Translations under genes and position numbers: made by a program
Notes under the pieces: model-generated
What the model saw: only the letters and a program-made list of their open reading frames with translations
What the model was told of the DNA's origin: nothing
Database searches by the model: none
Assembly: GCA_026986135.1 (NCBI GenBank)
Contig: JALSPD010000010.1
Location: forward strand, 1 to 5,284
Source: DHVE2 group archaeon
GTDB lineage: Archaea > Thermoplasmatota > Thermoplasmata > Thermoplasmatales > Aciduliprofundaceae
Direction of reading: 5' to 3'
Length of the DNA stretch: 5,284 nt
Shown: positions 1-5,284 of the stretch, in pieces
Layout of the letters: each line of letters opens with the position of its first letter
How positions within the stretch are numbered: the stretch's first letter is position 1

Positions 1-1
1 T

Positions 2-580
2 AAAAAGAAGAAACTACCTGAAGAGGTAGAGCCTCTCACGGAGATGTTCATTGATATACTGGACGGCAAACTTCCGCTGATGGTTCATGTTCACAAGGAA
101 GATGATATTATTACTCTTATGCAACTAGTTGATGAATTCGGGATAAAGGCTGTGATAAACCATGCCTGTGATGTACATTCCAGTGAGCTATGGGAGAAGG
201 TCCAAAAAAGAAAAATGCCCGTTATTTATGGTCCCGTGGATTCCTTTTCCTACAAAGTTGAACTCAAAAATGAAAACTGGAGAAATATAAGATACCTTGT
301 TGAGTCTGGTATAAAATTTGCGCTTATGAGTGATCATCCAGTAGTGCTTCAGAGAAATCTCTACCTTCAACTCAGATTCTTCCGTAGATTTGGAATGACA
401 AGGGAGGAGGCAATATCTCTTATTACAGGAAATGCAGCAGATATACTTGGCTTGAAAAATATAGGGAAGATAAGAAAAGGAAATCTTGCAACTATGGTTG
501 TATGGAACGGTGAGCCTCTGAGCATGGAGGCATGGCCCATAATGTCCATCGGCGAAGGTCAGGTGGTTTACGAAGAATGA
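2..580 (+). CDS. Amidohydrolase, imidazolonepropionase-like (C-terminal part, 5' end outside window)
   Basis: This is the C-terminal part of a metal-dependent amidohydrolase (TIM-barrel hydrolase acting on cyclic amide, ureide or similar bonds). The frame is open to the left edge from codon position 2, so the Met at 44 is internal and not a start; 192 residues are visible. Counting from that Met, H15/H17 in the LMVHVHK strand, H40 in VINHACD and D97 in LMSDHPV fit the later metal/catalytic ligands of the family. The barrel-end helix motif TGNAADILGL (128-137) and the following GKIRKGNL region match the C-terminal beta-sandwich signature. The N-terminal HxH metal motif must lie outside the window. 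One oddity: the usual G-x-x-ADLVV-type turn reads GNLATMVVW, so the common Asp is lost. The substrate cannot be read from this fragment; true imidazolonepropionase is only one possibility. The stop TGA abuts the stop of the convergent methyltransferase. Confidence 0.88.
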   Translation, partial: KKKKLPEEVEPLTEMFIDILDGKLPLMVHVHKEDDIITLMQLVDEFGIKAVINHACDVHSSELWEKVQKRKMPVIYGPVDSFSYKVELKNENWRNIRYLVESGIKFALMSDHPVVLQRNLYLQLRFFRRFGMTREEAISLITGNAADILGLKNIGKIRKGNLATMVVWNGEPLSMEAWPIMSIGEGQVVYEE

Positions 581-583
581 TCA
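578..583. other. Abutting convergent stop codons (TGATCA)
   Basis: The amidohydrolase TGA (578-580, plus strand) and the methyltransferase TGA (581-583, minus strand) are directly adjacent and together form the perfect palindrome TGATCA. There is no intergenic DNA. Any transcription terminator for either gene must therefore lie inside the other gene's coding sequence; no clear T-tract is seen close by on either strand. Confidence 0.95.
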
Positions 584-1330
584 GAGTTTCTCAAAAAACA
601 TTACGTACTCATGCTTGAAAATGTAATATCCATGCTTAAGTGCCCTGTACCTCCACAGTGAATATTGTCCTCTTTTTCCTCTGTTTTCTTCAATGTTCTT
701 TACAACGATGCTCTTCAGGTTGTAACCATTGCGCATGATCCTTTCCATAGCGTAAAATCCGAGCGGTATCCACGATCCCTGGGTGTACTTGTCCCCAATC
801 ACGAGTACCAGGTATCTTCCCTCATCCAGATGCTCCCTTGAGAGCTTTACCACTTTTTCAAAAGAGTCAAGAAAATCATCCACGGTGGGGGCATTGGATA
901 GATCACCTTCCAATTCAGAAAATCTTATTATATCCCAGTAGGGTGGATGCATGAGTATAAGCTGGAAACTCCCAAGATTTTCGTAGGTATTTGGTGATGT
1001 TGAATCTCCAATAATTATCTTGGTTTCTACTCCGTATGGATTGGGCTCCTCATTAACAAGTTTCATTGCTCTTTGGGCTATACTGGGGTTTATTTCAATT
1101 CCCACTGCGTTTCTTCCCAATCGCCTTGCCTCAATAAGGGTTGTTCCAAGACCTGCAAAAACATCAAGCACACTTTCACCCTTTCTGGTGAAGCGAAGCA
1201 TTGCCTGTCTTGGTATTTGTGGTATGAAATTTCCATGGTATTCAGGGGTATGTGCGCCAGAGTTATCACGCGATGGGAAAATCCACAGCGAATCGGTGAT
1301 AATTTCATCGTATTCCTTCCATTTTCTCAT
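581..1330 (-). CDS. DNA methyltransferase, N4-cytosine/N6-adenine type with HPPYW motif
   Basis: A 249-residue AdoMet-dependent methyltransferase, probably modifying an exocyclic amino group in DNA (N6-adenine or N4-cytosine). From the ATG at 1330: a motif X-like lead segment HTPEYHGNFIPQIPRQ (27-42); motif I LDVFAGLGTT (55-64), which binds AdoMet; an acidic strand end GIEINP (77-82), likely contacting the AdoMet ribose; GDS (108-110) as a candidate motif III; and catalytic motif IV MHPPYW (127-132). The order X-I-IV resembles gamma-class enzymes. The first residue of motif IV is His where D, N or S is usual. The C-terminal part (about 135-249) has no recognisable target-recognition domain. 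The frame stays open up to 1447, but that would run into the end of the upstream peptidase gene and gives a poor lead sequence, so ATG 1330 is preferred; GTG at 1351 (7 residues longer) is a real alternative, about 25 bp from a TATA-like element. No restriction endonuclease lies beside it. RNA methylation (TRM11-like) is a less likely alternative. Confidence 0.85.
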   Translation of the reverse strand: MRKWKEYDEIITDSLWIFPSRDNSGAHTPEYHGNFIPQIPRQAMLRFTRKGESVLDVFAGLGTTLIEARRLGRNAVGIEINPSIAQRAMKLVNEEPNPYGVETKIIIGDSTSPNTYENLGSFQLILMHPPYWDIIRFSELEGDLSNAPTVDDFLDSFEKVVKLSREHLDEGRYLVLVIGDKYTQGSWIPLGFYAMERIMRNGYNLKSIVVKNIEENRGKRGQYSLWRYRALKHGYYIFKHEYVMFFEKL

Positions 1331-1371
1331 ATCAATATCGTTGATCTTCACAGGGCATAAATGAAAAGAGA

Positions 1372-1385
1372 GTTTAAAAAATTTT
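1372..1385 (-). promoter_or_regulatory. Candidate archaeal TATA/BRE element for the methyltransferase gene
   Basis: On the minus strand the intergenic stretch reads AAAATTTTTTAAAC, with a CC just upstream that could be part of a BRE. The TTTAAA centre lies about 25 bp before the alternative GTG start at 1351 and about 45 bp before the ATG at 1330. An archaeal transcript would therefore begin near 1350, making it either leaderless (GTG) or with a leader of about 20 nt (ATG). No convincing Shine-Dalgarno sequence precedes the ATG. The same T6 run lies just downstream of the peptidase stop codon and could equally serve as a T-tract terminator. Position and composition are the only evidence. Confidence 0.3.
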
Positions 1386-1389
1386 GGAG

Positions 1390-4300
1390 TTATCTTCTTC
1401 TTATTGCTATGGCCACAGCTCCGAGCGTTCCAAGAATCATTATCCACATGGATAGCTCTGGTATTGCCTGAAGCGTTATGTCTATTTCCACACTCTGAGA
1501 AAGTGTACTTGTGTTGCTTCCCTTGCCAGATGCGCTTATGGCGTCAACATGGATGCCGTCGCCGTTGATTCCGTTATAGGTGTAAACGTCGTATCTTCCT
1601 GAGGCATCGGTAGTTACCCTGTATGATATTCCCAGTGTGGTGTCGTTTACCCACACGGTGGCATCACTTATTGGGTTTCCGGAGGAGTCTTTTACATACC
1701 CGTATATGTGGTATTTAGGTATTCCTGCCTTTATCTGTATGTCGTCAAAATAGAATCCTGGATAGTTGTGAACTGATTCATCGCTCTCAAAGTAGAATAT
1801 GAACCTCACTCTGTGACCAAGTAAATTACGATTCACCTTCACATCATTTATTGCGGAGGTATTGAACTCTTTAAGTACCCATCCATTGCTGTTACCTCCA
1901 AATATGTACTTGTTGCTAAGACCCTGATCCGATGCACATTTTCCATCATACTGGCTCGCATTGTTGTTAGCATCAAGTATCCACCATGTGGATCCCGTAT
2001 CGTTCTGATAAGCTATTAATACACCATCCCACATTCCATTGCTGTCTTCTTCAAGACTGTACCATGCATAGAATGATAGGGTTACCCAGCTCGCATTTCT
2101 GAGATCTATCCATGGTGTCATAAGAGCCTGTACCTGCTCGTCCACTCCGTAGTTCCCATTAAGAACAGTTCCTATGAGGGCTGTGCCAGAATGGGCTCCA
2201 GAGGGACCAACATTGCTCGGTGAACCCCATTGCCATATGGATGGCTCAGAGTTATGTGTGGAATAATTCCAGGCGCGGACTTTCCAGTTGTAGAGTATAT
2301 GGGGATTATCACCTGATTCAAAATCGTTGGTTCCATTAAGTGTGAAATGATAAATGGAACTCCACACTTCGTTGGTTCCATCACTCATGTGGATCCTGAA
2401 ATAGTAGGTTATCTGTGGTGTAAGGTTCTGAATTGCAAATTCATGGTATGTGGATGCAGAGCTTTCTTCTGGTGTTTGCATATCCATATGGTTTGGTCCT
2501 ATTCCGTACTGTATGTATGTCTTCACGCTCTCCGATGTTGTGAAATTTATAACAGCCTCAAGATGATTGTATATTTTGATGGATGTCACTGAAATTGTAG
2601 ATACCGTGGTGGTTGTGGTTACACTGTCTTTTTTGGTGCTGTTTCCTTCACTGACAGCGGTCACGGTAACATCCTGAGAATCACCATTGTTTGCATTGGA
2701 TGGCGCTGAAACAGTGAGTGTTACCGTGGTGGTCTCTCCGGCGTTAAGTGTAACTCTGCTTGTGGAAAGGGTTGCAGTCCATCCTGATGCCACCTGCGAT
2801 GTGGTAAGATCAAAGGTATCCTGTAATGTTCCCGTATTTTTTACAGTAATTGTGTAATTGGTGCTTCCTCCAGGTTGAACAGTTTTTGTTGAGAAATCAA
2901 CAGTCAGATTTACTCCGTATCCATTCACCGTAATCTCCGTGCTTGCAGAGTTGTTGTTTTCATTTTTCTCATCAATCAGATTGTCTGGATCAGCATAAGC
3001 TATTATGGTATGTGTACCAGCATGCCCGGTAGTGTCCCATGTGATCTCAACATTCGCTGTTGCCCCTGAAGCCAAAGTACCTACTGTTGCGTTTCCTATG
3101 TGTGTTGATGAAGATACAGTATCATAGTAAAATCCAACATACACATTGCTTGCATTCTCCTCTCCTACATTTTTAACGGTCGCATATATTGTGATTTTGC
3201 TTCCTTCATCCACATTATTGGACGATAGGGTTATGGAGGAGACTGTTAGATCCGGAGCATTGCTTGGGTTCACCTTAAGGGTTAGCTGTATGCTGTCTGA
3301 AAGGTTTCCCCATTTGCCCGCTGTGTGATTGTATGTGTAGGCGGTTAAAGTTAGGTTGTATGTGCCTGTTGGAGTGGATGATGAGGTGGTGACTGTCACC
3401 GCAAAACTCACCGACGAACCATTACCGGAAGGATATACATATTCTACATCTGTGCTGAAGCTTGCTCCAGAGGGCAGCCCGCTTACCGTGAAGTGTCCCA
3501 CCTCGCATGTCCACATATATGGAAATGCAACATTAACCGTATATGTTGCGCTTTCTCCCTGAATAACAGTGGCACTATCGTTGTTTGCAGTAAGGGTAAA
3601 TCCAATATCATGGACAAGTTCCCATGCGTTCGGGACTCCCCATCCGCTAACCTGGTCCCACCCGCTGGCTGCAGACCCTCCTCCGCCGGTGCTTCCCTGA
3701 GTCACATCAAAGTAGGGTGGGGAAGAGGAGTACTTTCCGTTGTGGTAATAGTCATATCCGAGCTGATACAGAGTAGGAAGAAGGTATCCAAATCCATGGT
3801 TTGATACCCTGTACTGAACTCCCACATAGGCTGCCATTTCAGCAACCATGCCCGCAACCACGGGACATGCAACCGATGTTCCAGCTATTGCACTCCATGC
3901 ATTATTCCCGGAGCCGTCGCTTAGATACACAAGGGTGTGGTTTCCCATAGCAGATATGTCTGCGGTCACTCTTCCTGAGAAGGATCCTATGTAGTCCTTC
4001 TGGAACCATGGCTCAGGATATGTACTGCTCACACCGCTCTGGGTTCCCCAGTGATCTCCATTATTGTTTGTGCTTGATGAATCGTACCATACAACTTCCC
4101 CGCTGCGGGGATTTGCAGTGTTAGTATTGTATCCCATGGTTGCATAATCGTCCAGGGTGGTATGATCAATTCCGTTTGGGAATGGCGTGGTTCCGCCCAC
4201 CGCTATTACTCCAAAGGTTGAATGTGAATCTGTGGATGGATAACTTGGGGTTGTGGTATCTCCATCATCTCCACTGGAGGCAAGAACAGTAACACCAAGT

Positions 4301-5284
4301 GCATTGAGGGCTTTTATGTCATTATCCGTGGCGGATGAACCTTGGGCATCTCCATCTCCCCAGGAGTTGCTAACTGCTACAAGTATTGTATTTGTGTCTG
4401 ATGCAAGAGTATTCAGGATGTAATCGTATTCATTATCCGGGAAATTGCTTTCAGAAGGACTGCCTCCGTTTCCGGGGCCATACACACAATACGCATCCAC
4501 TCCAGGTGCCAGGGTACCTACCATCTCAAGATCAAGTTCATTCTCCCCGCTAACATATCCATCCGTGTTTGATCCCGGTGCAACAGTGCCGCTTGTTCCG
4601 TGCCAGTGTACGGTGCTCATCACTCCCAGATTCTGAATCCATGTTGGGATCACATGCTGATAGTAGTAATTTATTGCATCTGGGTCAAAAGGTGCTTTCT
4701 GGTTTCCTGAAGAATCCGTGCCTTCCCATAGTACTGTGGCTACTCTCAGACCCGTGGCAAATATGTGATTGTTGCTTGGGGAACCATCTGGTGTGTTGTT
4801 ATAGAGTTCAAATACTCTGTACATCTTTGCAACATCTGCCCCTGATAGATAATCAATCCCGCTGCTGCTATGGTAGTAGCTGAGATGGTATTTCGTTGCG
4901 TTTGTAAGCCCATCAATTCCTTTTATGTAAGGTGCGAATCTTGCTGGAATCTGAGGGCTATCCATTGCAGCAAAGAAGTAATGTCTCATATGGGGGTTGC
5001 CTCTGTTTTCATAGTATCCAAATGAAATCCCGAGTAGTCTGGAAATGTTACCGATGGTGTCGTACAATGTTATTGAATTTCTGAGTGGATAGGTTTTCTC
5101 AATATGCACACCAGTGTTTTTAATCCATCCGAGTATGGCACTGTATATCTCACTGTCCGGAGCGAAGTTATTTTTGAACTCATTGTAACTCATGAACCTG
5201 TGGTACATAGGTGATTTGATATCATTTACTTCCTTCAGAAAATCATCAAGGGCAGGTTCGTTTCTCCATTTTAATGATATGGTT
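1390..5284 (-). CDS. Giant secreted S53 (sedolisin/kumamolisin) peptidase with multidomain stalk and C-terminal anchor (N-terminus outside window)
   Basis: A serine-carboxyl endopeptidase, presumably exported, activated by self-removal of its pro-domain and acting at low pH outside the cell. The frame is open to the right edge: 25 more codons precede the Met at 5208, and they continue the pro-domain pattern (DDFLKEVNDIKSPMYHRFMS), so the true start and signal peptide lie beyond 5284. Numbered from Met 5208: pro-domain to about 117; S53 catalytic domain about 118-535 with Glu222 and Asp226 (GENELD), oxyanion Asp314 (SSGDDG) and nucleophile Ser445 (AGTSVACP); calcium-site Asp501 (YFDV) and Asp518 (GWD). 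The stalk then holds a beta-sandwich (536-647), a CARDB module (648-763), a NEW3/NPCBM-like module (764-870), a fibronectin III-like domain (871-957), a MAM/immune-inhibitor-A-like jelly roll (958-1163) and a carboxypeptidase-regulatory-like fold (1164-1247). A hydrophobic tail ending in RRR closes it. Catalytic calls are firm; stalk module names are by pattern. Confidence 0.93.
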   Translation of the reverse strand, partial: TISLKWRNEPALDDFLKEVNDIKSPMYHRFMSYNEFKNNFAPDSEIYSAILGWIKNTGVHIEKTYPLRNSITLYDTIGNISRLLGISFGYYENRGNPHMRHYFFAAMDSPQIPARFAPYIKGIDGLTNATKYHLSYYHSSSGIDYLSGADVAKMYRVFELYNNTPDGSPSNNHIFATGLRVATVLWEGTDSSGNQKAPFDPDAINYYYQHVIPTWIQNLGVMSTVHWHGTSGTVAPGSNTDGYVSGENELDLEMVGTLAPGVDAYCVYGPGNGGSPSESNFPDNEYDYILNTLASDTNTILVAVSNSWGDGDAQGSSATDNDIKALNALGVTVLASSGDDGDTTTPSYPSTDSHSTFGVIAVGGTTPFPNGIDHTTLDDYATMGYNTNTANPRSGEVVWYDSSSTNNNGDHWGTQSGVSSTYPEPWFQKDYIGSFSGRVTADISAMGNHTLVYLSDGSGNNAWSAIAGTSVACPVVAGMVAEMAAYVGVQYRVSNHGFGYLLPTLYQLGYDYYHNGKYSSSPPYFDVTQGSTGGGGSAASGWDQVSGWGVPNAWELVHDIGFTLTANNDSATVIQGESATYTVNVAFPYMWTCEVGHFTVSGLPSGASFSTDVEYVYPSGNGSSVSFAVTVTTSSSTPTGTYNLTLTAYTYNHTAGKWGNLSDSIQLTLKVNPSNAPDLTVSSITLSSNNVDEGSKITIYATVKNVGEENASNVYVGFYYDTVSSSTHIGNATVGTLASGATANVEITWDTTGHAGTHTIIAYADPDNLIDEKNENNNSASTEITVNGYGVNLTVDFSTKTVQPGGSTNYTITVKNTGTLQDTFDLTTSQVASGWTATLSTSRVTLNAGETTTVTLTVSAPSNANNGDSQDVTVTAVSEGNSTKKDSVTTTTTVSTISVTSIKIYNHLEAVINFTTSESVKTYIQYGIGPNHMDMQTPEESSASTYHEFAIQNLTPQITYYFRIHMSDGTNEVWSSIYHFTLNGTNDFESGDNPHILYNWKVRAWNYSTHNSEPSIWQWGSPSNVGPSGAHSGTALIGTVLNGNYGVDEQVQALMTPWIDLRNASWVTLSFYAWYSLEEDSNGMWDGVLIAYQNDTGSTWWILDANNNASQYDGKCASDQGLSNKYIFGGNSNGWVLKEFNTSAINDVKVNRNLLGHRVRFIFYFESDESVHNYPGFYFDDIQIKAGIPKYHIYGYVKDSSGNPISDATVWVNDTTLGISYRVTTDASGRYDVYTYNGINGDGIHVDAISASGKGSNTSTLSQSVEIDITLQAIPELSMWIMILGTLGAVAIAIRRR
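1393..1467 (-). other. C-terminal PEF-CTERM-like sorting/anchor signal of the S53 peptidase
   Basis: The last 25 residues have the three parts of an archaeosortase-type signal: a short IPELS motif (residues 1249-1253 counted from Met 5208), an uninterrupted hydrophobic segment of about 17 residues (MWIMILG to IAI), and a terminal RRR directly before the stop. The known PEF-CTERM motif has Phe where this has Leu. If processed, the enzyme would be cut and attached to a lipid or the cell surface. If not, the same tail works as a simple C-terminal membrane anchor with the bulk of the protein outside. No archaeosortase gene is in the window to support processing. Confidence 0.6.

Noticed and set aside
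44..46. Met codon at 44 as the start of the amidohydrolase
   Set aside because: The frame is open to the left edge and the N-terminal half of the TIM barrel is missing; the gene clearly begins outside the window.
1020..1364. Plus-strand open frames of 95 and 114 codons opposite the methyltransferase
   Set aside because: They overlap each other and lie antisense to a well-supported methyltransferase; no recognisable domain.
1331..1447. Longest possible N-terminal extension of the methyltransferase (start at 1447)
   Set aside because: It would overlap the 3' end of the peptidase gene, and most of it is the out-of-frame translation of that coding sequence and the spacer; it adds no recognisable motif.
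2172..2384. Minus-strand 70-codon frame inside the peptidase gene
   Set aside because: It is a shifted frame of the jelly-roll coding region, and the main frame runs through without interruption, so no frameshift is needed.
1390..3603. Possible tandem repeat array in the stalk
   Set aside because: The modules share a beta-sandwich look but differ in sequence; no near-identical DNA repeats were visible by eye.
3874..3876. Subtilisin (S8) rather than S53 identity because of GTSVACP
   Set aside because: The pro-domain, the GENELD Glu/Asp pair, the SSGDDG Asp and the C-terminal calcium site are S53 hallmarks; the S8 Asp-His-Ser triad is not seen.
3146..4883. Several plus-strand open frames of 60-104 codons opposite the peptidase
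   Set aside because: All are antisense to conserved S53 and stalk-domain coding sequence, with cysteine- and proline-rich shadow translations and no family signature.
5206..5208. Met codon at 5208 as the start of the S53 peptidase
   Set aside because: The 25 codons upstream to the window edge are open and continue the pro-domain signature, and no signal peptide follows this Met, so it is internal.
1..5284. CRISPR array, tRNA/rRNA gene, insertion sequence or origin
   Set aside because: Coding sequence fills nearly the whole window and no repeat-spacer pattern, cloverleaf, transposase or terminal inverted repeat was seen.

Overview
The window looks archaeal, most likely a euryarchaeon of the Thermoplasmata / Aciduliprofundum type, though this placement is tentative. 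Three things point there: AT-leaning DNA with frequent AGA/AGG arginine and ATA isoleucine codons; a giant secreted S53 (sedolisin/kumamolisin) peptidase, a family typical of acidic habitats, with a stalk full of N-glycosylation sequons; and a C-terminal tail resembling archaeal PEF-CTERM/archaeosortase signals. No 16S or other firm phylogenetic marker is present.

Layout, left to right. (1) Positions 2-580, plus strand: the C-terminal 192 codons of a metal-dependent amidohydrolase of the imidazolonepropionase-like type, cut by the left edge. (2) Positions 581-1330 (possibly 1351), minus strand: a complete small AdoMet-dependent DNA methyltransferase of the N4-cytosine/N6-adenine type, with an HPPYW motif IV in place of the usual D/N/S-PPY. 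Genes 1 and 2 converge with no spacer: their stop codons abut as the palindrome TGATCA (578-583). (3) Positions about 1331-1389: a short intergenic stretch with a T-rich/TTTAAA element that may be the methyltransferase promoter, the peptidase terminator, or both. (4) Positions 1390-5284, minus strand: a very large S53 peptidase, cut at its N-terminus by the right edge. At least 1297 residues are visible: part of the pro-domain, the full Glu-Asp-Asp-Ser catalytic domain, a stalk of about six beta-rich modules and a C-terminal membrane/sorting tail.

The three genes do not form an obvious pathway. The peptidase is a cell-surface enzyme, probably for extracellular protein breakdown at low pH. The methyltransferase has no visible restriction partner here, and the amidohydrolase points the other way. 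The only gene-free stretch is about 40-60 bp, so the window is almost wholly coding. No RNA genes, CRISPR arrays or mobile elements were seen. The points most worth a second look are the peptidase architecture, its PEL-type tail, the uneven sequon distribution and the HPPY methyltransferase.
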